Assembly: GCF_041529975.1 (NCBI RefSeq)
Contig: NZ_CP168030.1
Location: 1,984,001-2,048,000, forward strand
Direction of reading: 5' to 3'
Length of the DNA: 64,000 nt
DNA from: Microbacterium maritypicum
GTDB taxonomy: Bacteria > Actinomycetota > Actinomycetes > Actinomycetales > Microbacteriaceae
Part shown: one piece after another, positions 32,821-40,887 of the stretch
Layout: every line of letters starts with the position of its first letter
Numbering within the stretch: the stretch's first letter is position 1
The notes under the pieces: generated by a model
The model's database searches: none
What the model saw: only the letters and a program-made list of their open reading frames with translations
Told to the model about the DNA's origin: nothing
Made by a program: the position numbers and the translations under genes

Positions 32821-33650
32821 AGGGCCTCGACCACCCTGGCCAGGAGCGCCGAGATCACCGGTTCGGCCTCGCGGCCCGCCTCGATCACCTCGGCATGGCT
32901 GAGCGGGGTCTGCTGGATCCCGGCAGCCAGGTTCGTGATGAGGGAGAACCCGAGGATCTCCATGCCGGCCTCGCGGGCGGCGATCGCCTCGAGAGCGGTC
33001 GACATGCCGACGATGTGTCCGCCGATGTGCTTCGCCATCTGCACCTCGGCCGGGGTCTCGTAGTGCGGGCCGCGGAACTGGGTGTACACGCCCTCGTCGA
33101 GCATCGGGTCGATGCTGCGCGCGATGTCGCGGAGGCGCTTCGCGTACAGGTCCGTCAGGTCGACGAAGGTCGCTCCCTCGAGCGGGGAGTCGGCGGTGAG
33201 GTTGATGTGGTCGCTGATCAGCACCGGCTGGCCGGGCGTCCACGTCTCGCGGATGCCTCCGGCGCCGTTCGTGAGCACCATGATCTTGGCCCCCGTGGCG
33301 GCGGCGGTGCGGACGCTGTGCACGACGCGACGGACGCCGTGGGCCTCGTAGTAGTGGGTGCGGGCGCCGATGACGAGGACGTTCTTGCCCCCGGGCGTGC
33401 GGATGCTGCGGAGCGTGCCGACGTGTCCCTCCAGCGCGGGCTTCGAGAACCCGGTCACCTCGGTGGCGGGGATCGTCGCGACGGTCTCGCCGATGATGTC
33501 GGCGGCCTTGCCCCAGCCGCTGCCGAGGGTGAGGGCGATGTCGTGATTCTCGACTCCGGTCAGACGCGCGATGTCGGCGGCGGCCTGGGCGGCGACCTCG
33601 AACGGGTTCGCGGTCGGGTCATCGAGAGGATTGCTGTGCGTTTCGGGCAT
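32817..33650 (-). CDS. punA: Purine-nucleoside phosphorylase
   Basis: A protein of 277 aa of the trimeric PNP family that phosphorolyses inosine and guanosine. Motifs include LTLGSGWG (phosphate-binding), GARTHYYEAHG, the NGAGGIR loop, QFRGPHYETPAEV with the substrate-binding Glu/Tyr, and GMSTALEAIAAREAG with the Met that contacts the sugar. The start is ATG 33650, 6 nt after TAGAGT, so leaderless. It heads an operon with the phosphosugar mutase and the second HPr, and would use inosine from adenosine deaminase. Confidence 0.94.
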   Translation of the reverse strand: MPETHSNPLDDPTANPFEVAAQAAADIARLTGVENHDIALTLGSGWGKAADIIGETVATIPATEVTGFSKPALEGHVGTLRSIRTPGGKNVLVIGARTHYYEAHGVRRVVHSVRTAAATGAKIMVLTNGAGGIRETWTPGQPVLISDHINLTADSPLEGATFVDLTDLYAKRLRDIARSIDPMLDEGVYTQFRGPHYETPAEVQMAKHIGGHIVGMSTALEAIAAREAGMEILGFSLITNLAAGIQQTPLSHAEVIEAGREAEPVISALLARVVEAL

Positions 33651-33656
33651 GGATCC

Positions 33657-33662
33657 ACTCTA
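33657..33662 (-). promoter_or_regulatory. -10 element of leaderless punA
   Basis: TAGAGT on the minus strand, 6 nt before ATG 33650. Confidence 0.6.
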
Positions 33663-33694
33663 GGAAGGTGCAGGCTCCGGGGCCAGGATTGCGG

Positions 33695-33700
33695 AAGAAT
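33695..33700 (+). promoter_or_regulatory. -10 element of leaderless lpdA-like gene
   Basis: AAGAAT 7 nt before ATG 33708. It is divergent from the punA promoter within a 57-bp gap. Confidence 0.45.
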
Positions 33701-33707
33701 GGGTTGC

Positions 33708-35147
33708 ATGTCTTCCACCACTTTCGAGCGCACTCAGCGCGTCGCCGTCCTCGGCGGCGGTCCCGGCGGTTACGAGGCGGCTCTCGCGGCCGCTCAGCTC
33801 GGAGCGGAGGTGACCCTGGTCGAGCGGGTGGGAGTCGGCGGATCGGCCGTCCTCACCGACGTCGTGCCCTCCAAGAGCCTGATCGCGACGGCTGATGCCG
33901 CAGTGGCCATCTCCGAGGCGAGCGACCTCGGGGTGAACTTCTACGCGAAGGGGGAGAACGGCAAGCCGCTCAAGCCCGAGATCGCGATCAACCTCGCCGC
34001 CGTCAACAAGCGTCTCATCGCGCTCGCCGGGCAGCAGTCCGAGGATATGCGGGCGACTCTGCTCGAAGCCGGCGTCCGGATCCTCTCCGGGCACGGGCGC
34101 CTCGAGGGTCCCACCGCGATCGTGGTGTCGACGGGCGAGAAAGGCACCGACTTCGACCGCGTCGAGGCCGACACCATCGTCGTGGCCGTGGGGGCGTCGC
34201 CCCGTGAGCTCGATTCCGCGAAGCCCGACGGCAAGCGCATCCTCACGTGGACGCAGCTGTACGACATGAAAGCGCTGCCGGAACACCTCATCGTCGTGGG
34301 CTCCGGCGTCACCGGCGCGGAGTTCGCCTCCGCCTACATGAACCTCGGCGCCAAGGTCACGCTCATCTCCAGCCGCGAGCAGGTGCTTCCCGGTGAGGAC
34401 AAGGATGCGGCGAGCGTCCTGGAGAAGGTGTTCAAGCGCGGCGGGATGCAGGTGCTCTCGAAGTCCCGTGCCGACAAGGTCGAGGCCACGAAGGAGGGCG
34501 TGACCGTCACGCTGTCCGACGGTCGCACGGTCGAGGGGAGCCACTGCCTCATGGCGGTGGGCTCGATCCCGAACACCGCGGGGATCGGCCTGGAGGAGGC
34601 CGGCGTCGAGCTCGACGACTCGGGTCACGTGCGGGTGAACAAGGTCGCGCGCACCTCGGTGCCCAACGTCTACGCGGTCGGGGACTGCACGAACTTCTTC
34701 CCGCTCGCCTCGGTCGCATCCATGCAGGGGCGCACGGCCGTCTTCCACGCGCTCGGTGACATCGTGATCCCGCTGGAACTCATCAAGATCACCTCGAACA
34801 TCTTCACCGCTCCGGAGATCGCGACGGTCGGATACGGGGTGAAGGACGTCGAGGACGGCGTCGCGGACGGCATGGTCTACAAGCTCCCGCTCGCGGCCAA
34901 CCCCCGCGCCAAGATGATGGGCATCAAGGACGGCTTCGTCAAGCTCATCGCCCGCAAGGGATCCGGCACCGTCATCGGCGGCGTGATCGTGGCCCCGAAG
35001 GCCTCCGAGCTGATCTATCCGATCGCTGTGGCGGTCGAGCGTCGCCTCACGGTCGACCAGGTCTCGCGGGTGTTCGCGGCATACCCGTCGCTCTCGAGCA
35101 GCATCACCGATGCCAGCCGGGCGATGCACCTCGTGAACATCTCCTGA
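33708..35147 (+). CDS. NAD(P)H-quinone dehydrogenase, LpdA (Rv3303c)-like flavoprotein
   Basis: A protein of 479 aa with the pyridine-nucleotide disulfide oxidoreductase fold: FAD motif LGGGPGGYEAALAAAQ, NAD motif VVGSGVTGAEFASAY, a second FAD contact VYAVGDCTN, and a C-terminal dimer domain. The place where true lipoamide dehydrogenases have C-x4-C reads GVGGSAVLTDVVPSKS, with no cysteines, and the terminal His-Glu pair is also missing (AAYPSLSS). This is the pattern of mycobacterial LpdA, a quinone reductase, so it should not be named dihydrolipoyl dehydrogenase. Length is normal. Confidence 0.9.
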   Translation: MSSTTFERTQRVAVLGGGPGGYEAALAAAQLGAEVTLVERVGVGGSAVLTDVVPSKSLIATADAAVAISEASDLGVNFYAKGENGKPLKPEIAINLAAVNKRLIALAGQQSEDMRATLLEAGVRILSGHGRLEGPTAIVVSTGEKGTDFDRVEADTIVVAVGASPRELDSAKPDGKRILTWTQLYDMKALPEHLIVVGSGVTGAEFASAYMNLGAKVTLISSREQVLPGEDKDAASVLEKVFKRGGMQVLSKSRADKVEATKEGVTVTLSDGRTVEGSHCLMAVGSIPNTAGIGLEEAGVELDDSGHVRVNKVARTSVPNVYAVGDCTNFFPLASVASMQGRTAVFHALGDIVIPLELIKITSNIFTAPEIATVGYGVKDVEDGVADGMVYKLPLAANPRAKMMGIKDGFVKLIARKGSGTVIGGVIVAPKASELIYPIAVAVERRLTVDQVSRVFAAYPSLSSSITDASRAMHLVNIS

Positions 35148-35158
35148 GACACCGGACG

Positions 35159-35198
35159 ACGAGAAAGGCGCCCCACCTCGGTGGGGCGCCTTTCTCGT
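35159..35198. terminator. Bidirectional terminator between the lpdA-like gene and the carboxylase alpha gene
   Basis: A perfect 19-bp inverted repeat ACGAGAAAGGCGCCCCACC / GGTGGGGCGCCTTTCTCGT around TC, 11 nt after one stop and 9 nt after the convergent one. The outer AGAAAG/CTTTCT gives a short U-rich end in both directions. Confidence 0.85.
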
Positions 35199-35207
35199 AG
35201 GCGGGGA

Positions 35208-36974
35208 TCAGCTGATCGTGAGCAGCTGGTGTCCGGCGGAGACCGTCAAACCGGCATCCGCGTTGATGTTGCCGATGATGCCGTCCTTGTGCGCCTGCAG
35301 CGGCTGCTCCATCTTCATCGCCTCGAGCACGACGACGAGATCGCCCTTGACGACCTGCTGACCGTCTTCGACGGCGATCTTGACGACCGTGGCCTGCATG
35401 GGCGACTTCACCGCGTCGCCGGATGCGCCCGCGTTGGCCGTGGTGGCGTGGCTGCGCCGCGACGGCGGCACGACGGCGGGGCGACCCGCGGTGCCCGGAG
35501 CGACCGCCACGCGGTCGGGCAGGCTCACCTCGAGGCGCTTGCCGGAGACCTCGACGACGACGGTGTGGCGCGACTCGCCGGCGGCCGGCGACTCGAGCTC
35601 GCCGTCCCACGCGGGGATGTCGTTGACGAACTCGGTCTCGATCCAGCGGGTGAAGATACCGAACTCGCCGTTCTCGGCCGTGAATGCCGGGTCGCGGACG
35701 ACCTTGCGGTGGAACGGGATGACGGTGGGGAGACCGGCGACCTCGAACTCGTCGAGTGCGCGGCGGGAGCGCTCCAGCGCCTCCGCCCTGTCCTTGCCGG
35801 TCACGATGATCTTCGCGAGCAGCGAGTCGAACGCGCCCGAGACCGAGTCGCCGGCGGTGACGCCGGAGTCGAGGCGGATGCCGGGACCCCCGAAGGTCTT
35901 GAAGACGTGGATCGGACCGGGCTGGGGGAGGAACCCGCGACCGGGGTCCTCGCCGTTGATGCGGAACTCGATGGAGTGGCCCTGCGGCTTCGGGTCGTCG
36001 TAGTCGATGGTGCCGCCGGCCGCGATGCGGAACTGCTCGCGCACCAGGTCGATGCCGGTGACCTCTTCGGAGACCGGGTGCTCGACCTGCAGGCGGGTGT
36101 TCACCTCGAGGAACGAGACCGTGCCGTCGGCACCGATCAGGAACTCGCAGGTGCCCGCACCGACGTATCCGACCTCCTTGAGGATGGCCTTCGACGCCGA
36201 GTAGAGCAGGTCGTTCTGCTCCTCGGTCAGGAACGGTGCAGGAGCCTCTTCGACGAGCTTCTGGTGGCGGCGCTGCAGCGAGCAGTCGCGCGTGGAGATG
36301 ACGACGACGTTGCCCTCGGCATCGGCCAGGCACTGCGTCTCGACGTGGCGCGGCTTGTCGAGGTACTTCTCGACGAAGCACTCGCCGCGACCGAAGGCGG
36401 CGACGGCCTCGCGGGTGGCCGACTCGAACAGCTCGGCGACCTCGTCGAGCTCGCGGGCGACCTTGAGGCCACGTCCGCCGCCGCCGTATGCCGCCTTGAT
36501 GGCGATCGGGAGGCCGAACTCCTTCGCGAAGGCGATGACCTCGTCGGCTCCGGCCACGGGACCGGGGGTTCCGGGCGCGAGGGGAGCGCCGACCTTCTCG
36601 GCGACGTGACGCGCGGTCACCTTGTCGCCGAGGGCCTCGATCGCCTCGGGCGACGGACCGATCCAGGTCATCCCCGCGTCGATGATGGCGCGGGCGAACT
36701 CGGCGTTCTCGGCGAGGAACCCGTAGCCGGGGTGCACGGCGTCGGCACCGGCGCGGCGGGCGATGGAGAGGATCTTCTCGATCTGCAGGTACGTCTCGGC
36801 GCTGGTCGAGCCGCCGAGCGCGTACGCCTCGTCTGCGAGACGGGAGTGCAGGGCATCACGATCCTGGTCGGCATAGACGGCGACCGACGCGATCCCGGAG
36901 TCTCGAGCGGCGCGGATGATGCGTACGGCGATCTCGCCGCGGTTGGCGACGAGCACCTTGGCGATAGCAGGCAT
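35208..36974 (-). CDS. Acyl-CoA carboxylase alpha chain (biotin carboxylase + BCCP)
   Basis: A protein of 588 aa. Residues ~1-450 are the ATP-grasp biotin carboxylase ([18 protein letters not shown] at the start, [11 protein letters not shown] for ATP, ATP-grasp [10 protein letters not shown]). After a linker, the last ~75 residues are the biotin carrier domain with the biotinylated Lys in EAMKMEQPL. It carboxylates biotin and pairs with the beta (43649-45238) and epsilon (43410-43652) chains to make malonyl- or methylmalonyl-CoA. I start at ATG 36974 ([14 protein letters not shown]), 7 nt after TAGGCT; an earlier in-frame start adds an unlikely extension. Confidence 0.95.
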   Translation of the reverse strand: MPAIAKVLVANRGEIAVRIIRAARDSGIASVAVYADQDRDALHSRLADEAYALGGSTSAETYLQIEKILSIARRAGADAVHPGYGFLAENAEFARAIIDAGMTWIGPSPEAIEALGDKVTARHVAEKVGAPLAPGTPGPVAGADEVIAFAKEFGLPIAIKAAYGGGGRGLKVARELDEVAELFESATREAVAAFGRGECFVEKYLDKPRHVETQCLADAEGNVVVISTRDCSLQRRHQKLVEEAPAPFLTEEQNDLLYSASKAILKEVGYVGAGTCEFLIGADGTVSFLEVNTRLQVEHPVSEEVTGIDLVREQFRIAAGGTIDYDDPKPQGHSIEFRINGEDPGRGFLPQPGPIHVFKTFGGPGIRLDSGVTAGDSVSGAFDSLLAKIIVTGKDRAEALERSRRALDEFEVAGLPTVIPFHRKVVRDPAFTAENGEFGIFTRWIETEFVNDIPAWDGELESPAAGESRHTVVVEVSGKRLEVSLPDRVAVAPGTAGRPAVVPPSRRSHATTANAGASGDAVKSPMQATVVKIAVEDGQQVVKGDLVVVLEAMKMEQPLQAHKDGIIGNINADAGLTVSAGHQLLTIS

Positions 36975-36981
36975 GGTTGCC

Positions 36982-36987
36982 AGCCTA
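36982..36987 (-). promoter_or_regulatory. -10 element of leaderless carboxylase alpha gene
   Basis: TAGGCT on the minus strand, 7 nt before ATG 36974. Confidence 0.6.
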
Positions 36988-37013
36988 GCGAGAAGGCCCT
37001 CGATCCCTTTGAC

Positions 37014-37053
37014 GACTCCCCACAAGAAAGTGGGGGAAACGTGGAGGGGAGTC
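37014..37053 (-). terminator. Hairpin(s) after maf with two alternative foldings
   Basis: GACTCCCC (37014-37021) can pair with GGGGAGTC (37046-37053), or the shared C-run can form an inner stem CCCCAC / GTGGGG (37018-37023 with 37030-37035) around AAGAAA. It begins right at the maf stop. Confidence 0.55.
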
Positions 37054-37691
37054 TACGACCACAGATCCGTCCATCGGACGCCGAGCTCCGCGGCCAGGCG
37101 CCGCACGGTCGACAGGGACATGCCCACGACGGTCGAGGGATCGCCGTCGACCCGGGTGATGAAGGCGCCGCCCAGACTGTCCACGGTGAAGGCTCCCGCC
37201 ACGTGCAGCGGCTCGCCCGAGGCCACGTAGGCCGTGATCTCCGCGTCGCTCACGTCTTCGGCGAAGGTCACCGCCGCCTCGGCGACGGCGGTCGCCTCGA
37301 CGGGCTCCGCGCCGGGAACGACCCGGAACACCGAGTGCCCGGAGTGCAGGATGCCGGTCGCGCCGCGCATCTCCTCCCACCGCCGGGTGGCCTCCTCCGC
37401 GGTGTACGGCTTGCCGTAGACCCGCCCGCCGAGCGCGAACATCGAGTCACCGCCGATCACGAGACCGTCGAACTCGCCCTCCTCTGCGAGACTGCGGGCG
37501 ACCGCTGCGGCCTTGGCGCGGGCGAGGAGCAGCACCAGCTCGGCGGGGGCGAGCGCGGCGCCGCGTTCGGCCTCGGCGGCTGCGGCGACGGCATCCTCGT
37601 CGACATCGGGAGAGAGGGTGAGCGGCTCGATCCCCGCCTGCCGCAGCAGCATCAGTCGGGCGGGAGAGGTGGAGGCGAGGCAGACGCGCAT
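37053..37691 (-). CDS. maf: Maf-like nucleoside triphosphate pyrophosphatase
   Basis: A protein of 212 aa that hydrolyses non-canonical or pyrimidine NTPs to monophosphates and pyrophosphate, a house-cleaning enzyme also linked to septum formation. The N-terminal LASTSPARLMLL, the GGDSMFALGG catalytic Asp region and the late SLGGAFITRVDGDPSTVVG loop are typical. I choose ATG 37691 (MRVCLASTSP) because the family starts there and TACGGT is 7 nt upstream; GTG 37700 would add three residues. It is divergent from the methyltransferase gene with just 23 bp between start codons, the two -10 elements overlapping. Confidence 0.92.
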   Translation of the reverse strand: MRVCLASTSPARLMLLRQAGIEPLTLSPDVDEDAVAAAAEAERGAALAPAELVLLLARAKAAAVARSLAEEGEFDGLVIGGDSMFALGGRVYGKPYTAEEATRRWEEMRGATGILHSGHSVFRVVPGAEPVEATAVAEAAVTFAEDVSDAEITAYVASGEPLHVAGAFTVDSLGGAFITRVDGDPSTVVGMSLSTVRRLAAELGVRWTDLWS

Positions 37692-37698
37692 GTCCACC

Positions 37699-37704
37699 AC
37701 CGTA
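37699..37704 (-). promoter_or_regulatory. -10 element of leaderless maf, overlapping that of the divergent gene
   Basis: TACGGT on the minus strand, 7 nt before ATG 37691. It shares bases 37703-37704 with TATCCT of the plus-strand gene. Confidence 0.55.
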
Positions 37705-37708
37705 TCCT
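37703..37708 (+). promoter_or_regulatory. -10 element of leaderless methyltransferase gene
   Basis: TATCCT 6 nt before ATG 37715. Confidence 0.6.
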
Positions 37709-37714
37709 CGAAGA

Positions 37715-38962
37715 ATGACTTCCTCCGCAGCCGACGTGCTCGAACTCGACATCACCGGCATCGCACACGGGGGCACCTTCGTCGCCCGCCATGAGGGCCG
37801 CGTGGTCTTCGTCTCCGATGCGATCCCCGGGGAGCGTGTCCGTGCCAGGGTGATCGCCCCGCAGGAGGGCGCGGACGCCTCCACCCGCAGCTTCTGGCGG
37901 GCCGAGACGATCGAGGTCCTCGACGCGTCGGAGCATCGCCGTCCGCACATCTGGGCCGAGGCCGATCTCTCCCGGGATCCGGCGGACCGCCCGGGCGGAG
38001 CCGATCTCGGCCACATCGACCTCGGGTACCAGCGGGTGCTCAAGCGCCAGGTGCTGACGGAGGCGCTCGACCGGTTCGCGGGATCAGGTCTCGTCGCTCC
38101 CGAGATCGAGGCCGTCGACTCCGGTGACGGCACCGGCTGGCGCACCCGCGTCACCCTGCACGTCGACGAGTCGGGTGAGGTCGGTCCGTTCGCTGCGCGC
38201 AGCCACCGCGTGATCCCCGTCACCAGCTACCCGCTCTCGCGTCCCGCCATCGCCGAGGCCGCACTTGCCCTGCACGGCGAGGCGCCGGGACGCATCGAAC
38301 TCGTCGAACCGGCCGACGGCCGAGTCCGCGTCATCCGGCGGGAGGAGACCGAGCGGCCGGCGAAGGTCGCTCGCGGCTTCCGTCGCCGCCCGACACCGGA
38401 AGTGATCGAGGAGGTCGTCGGCGACCGCCGCTTCCAGGTCGATGCGACGGGATTCTGGCAGGTGCACCCGCGCGCGGCGTCCGTGCTCGACGCCGCGGTC
38501 TACGGCGTGCTCGAGGGGCACGTCGACGAGCAGAAGACGCACTACGACCTCTACGGCGGTGTCGGACTCTTCGCTGCGACCCTCGCCGACCTCGGCGGCT
38601 CCGACATCGTCACGGTCGAGTCGAGTGCGCGGGCCACCCAGCACGCAGCCGCCAACCTCGCCCCGCTCGATGTGAAGGCCGTGACCGCGCGCGTGGATCG
38701 CTTCCTCTCCACGCAGAAGAGCGGTGGGCGCACCGGAGCCGTCATCCTCGACCCGCCGCGTGCCGGGGCCGGGCGCCAGGTCGTCGAGGCGGTGCACGCC
38801 CTCGCGCCGGAGGCCATCGCGTACGTCGCGTGCGACCCGGTGGCCCTCGCCAGAGACCTCGGGACGTTCCGGACCCTCGGGTGGAAGGTCGACCGGCTGC
38901 GCGGCTTCGACCTCTTCCCGCACTCGCACCACTTCGAGGTCGTCGCGCTCCTCACCCGGTGA
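37715..38962 (+). CDS. TrmA/RlmD-family class I SAM-dependent RNA methyltransferase
   Basis: A protein of 415 aa. Residues ~5-65 form a TRAM-like RNA-binding beta-barrel (VLELDITGIAHGGTFVAR). The Rossmann methyltransferase domain has YDLYGGVGLFAATLA for SAM binding, LDPPRAGAG, and the catalytic Cys in YVACDPVALARD at about residue 370. It would make 5-methyluridine in rRNA or tRNA. The Cys cluster that binds [4Fe-4S] in RlmD is absent. Which RNA site it modifies cannot be told from sequence. The start is ATG 37715, leaderless. Confidence 0.9.
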   Translation: MTSSAADVLELDITGIAHGGTFVARHEGRVVFVSDAIPGERVRARVIAPQEGADASTRSFWRAETIEVLDASEHRRPHIWAEADLSRDPADRPGGADLGHIDLGYQRVLKRQVLTEALDRFAGSGLVAPEIEAVDSGDGTGWRTRVTLHVDESGEVGPFAARSHRVIPVTSYPLSRPAIAEAALALHGEAPGRIELVEPADGRVRVIRREETERPAKVARGFRRRPTPEVIEEVVGDRRFQVDATGFWQVHPRAASVLDAAVYGVLEGHVDEQKTHYDLYGGVGLFAATLADLGGSDIVTVESSARATQHAAANLAPLDVKAVTARVDRFLSTQKSGGRTGAVILDPPRAGAGRQVVEAVHALAPEAIAYVACDPVALARDLGTFRTLGWKVDRLRGFDLFPHSHHFEVVALLTR

Positions 38963-38990
38963 CCGATCCCGGCCGCCGCCGGGTACTCAC

Positions 38991-38996
38991 TAGGCT
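38991..38996 (+). promoter_or_regulatory. -10 element of leaderless response regulator gene
   Basis: TAGGCT 6 nt before ATG 39003. Confidence 0.6.
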
Positions 38997-39002
38997 GGGT
39001 GG

Positions 39003-39662
39003 ATGAGCAGGGTCGCACTCATCGACGATCACGAGTCCGTTCGCCTCGGCCTCGAGGCCGCGTGCGCGCGTGATTCGCAGACGGTGGTGTTCTCCGGCAG
39101 CACGGTCGTCTCCTACCTCGAGTGGCGAGTGGCCTCCGCGTCCGCTCCGGCCGACGTGGTCGTGCTCGACCTCACTCTCGGTGACGGGTCGACCGTGACG
39201 GAGAACGTGACCTCGCTCGTGAACGACGGGGCGAGCGTCGTGATCCACAGCGTGGCCGACCGTCCCGCAGCAGTGCGCGAGGCGCTCTCGGCCGGCGCCG
39301 CCGGCGTCGTCAGCAAGTCATCCGCTCTCGACGACGTGTTGGATGCGATCCGCACCGTCGCCCAGGGCGAAGCGCTCAACAACGTCGAATGGGCCAGCGC
39401 CGTCGACGGCGATCGGGCGTTCGCCGACGCGCAGCTCTCCACTCGCGAGCGCGAGGTGCTCCGGCTCTATGCCACGGGACTGCCGCTGAAGGCGGTCGCC
39501 GAACGTCTCGGCGTCGCCTACTCCACGGCCAAGGAGAACATCACCCGCGTCCGCGTGAAGTACGTCGAGGTCGGTCGTCCGGCACCCACCAAGGTGGACC
39601 TCCTCCGTCGGGCGATGGAGGACGGGATCGTCGCGGCCGACGGGGCGGCGAGTGCCCGCTGA
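39003..39662 (+). CDS. NarL/FixJ-family response regulator
   Basis: A protein of 219 aa with a receiver domain (acidic pair in ALIDDHESVRLGLE, phospho-Asp in VVVLDLTLGDG near residue 57, Lys in GVVSKSS) and a LuxR-type HTH near residues 145-205 (LSTREREVLRLYATGLPLKAVAERLGV). It is the first gene of a three-gene unit with a histidine kinase and a further membrane protein, both linked by overlaps. It presumably activates targets when phosphorylated by the adjacent kinase. The signal is unknown. Confidence 0.92.
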   Translation: MSRVALIDDHESVRLGLEAACARDSQTVVFSGSTVVSYLEWRVASASAPADVVVLDLTLGDGSTVTENVTSLVNDGASVVIHSVADRPAAVREALSAGAAGVVSKSSALDDVLDAIRTVAQGEALNNVEWASAVDGDRAFADAQLSTREREVLRLYATGLPLKAVAERLGVAYSTAKENITRVRVKYVEVGRPAPTKVDLLRRAMEDGIVAADGAASAR

Positions 39663-40887
39663 TCCGCTCAGCATCCGCGATGCCTGGAGCAAGATCCCCT
39701 CGCCCGGCAGCGCGGACACCGAGTTCGAGCGCTTCACCGGCAAGCGAATGGAGCGGATCCTCGCGATCGTCGTGGCGATCGGCTCTGCTGCGCTCGGCGT
39801 GCAGGCTCTGATCGCCGCGCTGAGCTCTCCGTTGCGTACCGATGCGGCGGATGCCGTGATCCTGGCCGCGGTCTTCGTGCCCCTGGCGGCGATGCTCGCC
39901 GCGTGTCTGATCGGGCGCGGTGTCCGCCTCTTCTCCGGCGTCTTCGCCGTGATCTACGTCCTGGCCCTGGCCGCATGGCCGACCGTCGTCGATCCGACCG
40001 ACAAGAGTGCGGGGGATCAGCCGTGGATATTCTTCCTCGTCAACGTCGGCGTGGTCGCGGCGATGCTCGCGTTCCCCCTGCGACTCCAGTTCGCCTGGGC
40101 GGCGGGGATGCCGTTCGTCTACGGGTACGTCCGACTCGTCCAGGGCGAGTTCTCGCGGGAGTTCTGGGTGACGACCGCGTTCGATGTGTCGTTCACGCTG
40201 ATCCTGGGCGTGGTCATGATCTCGCTCGGCTGGATGTTCCGCTCGGTCGCGGCCGGCGTGGACGAGGCCAGAGGTCAGGCGGTCTCGTCGTACTCGACCG
40301 CCGCCGCTGCTGCTGCCGCAGAGGAGGAGCGGGTGGCCATGTCGGCACTCATGCACGACAGCGTCCTGGCTGCGCTGATCGCCGCGGAGCGCGCCGAAGG
40401 CGATCGGGCGAAGGAGCTCGCTGTCGCGATGGCGCGCGAAGCGCTCACCCGGCTGGCGAACACCGAAGCCGCGGTGGCGCAGGAGGGGAGTGATGAGCCG
40501 ATCGGGACGGCGCAGATCGTGGTGGAGCTGCGTCGAGCGCTCTCCGAACTCGGCGCCGACGCGATCGTCGAGGAGCGGGGCGGGATCGGGCTGATTCCCG
40601 GTCGCGCGGCCCGGGCCCTGGTGCTCGCCGCGCGTCAGGCCATCGGCAACGCCGTCGCACATGCCGGCGGGCGCGGCCTGCACATCGTCGCCGAGGGGCA
40701 CGGCGACGAGGGGATCGCCGTCACGGTGTCCGACGCCGGGCCGGGTTTCGACGTCGAGAGCATCGGGGCGGATCGTCTCGGCATCCGGGCGTCCATCCTC
40801 GCTCGCATGGCCGGCGTCGCGGGCACCGCGGAGATCCGATCCGACGAGCACGGCACGATCGTGGTCCTGGGCTGGGAGCGCTCGTGA
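39652..40887 (+). CDS. Sensor histidine kinase, HisKA_3-like
   Basis: A protein of 411 aa with about six membrane helices in residues ~38-200, then a cytosolic kinase core. The phospho-acceptor His is in SALMHDSVLAALIAAER (residue ~235). The ATPase domain keeps the N-box AIGNAVAHAGG, G1 DAGPGFD and G2 DRLGIRASI. GTG 39652 overlaps the response regulator by 11 nt, so the two are coupled partners. There is no obvious extracellular sensor domain; sensing is probably within the membrane. The next gene overlaps its stop by 4 nt. Confidence 0.9.
   Translation: MPADPLSIRDAWSKIPSPGSADTEFERFTGKRMERILAIVVAIGSAALGVQALIAALSSPLRTDAADAVILAAVFVPLAAMLAACLIGRGVRLFSGVFAVIYVLALAAWPTVVDPTDKSAGDQPWIFFLVNVGVVAAMLAFPLRLQFAWAAGMPFVYGYVRLVQGEFSREFWVTTAFDVSFTLILGVVMISLGWMFRSVAAGVDEARGQAVSSYSTAAAAAAAEEERVAMSALMHDSVLAALIAAERAEGDRAKELAVAMAREALTRLANTEAAVAQEGSDEPIGTAQIVVELRRALSELGADAIVEERGGIGLIPGRAARALVLAARQAIGNAVAHAGGRGLHIVAEGHGDEGIAVTVSDAGPGFDVESIGADRLGIRASILARMAGVAGTAEIRSDEHGTIVVLGWERS

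Noticed and set aside
33708..35147. Dihydrolipoyl dehydrogenase
   Set aside because: The redox cysteines and terminal His-Glu are missing; LpdA-type quinone reductase fits better.
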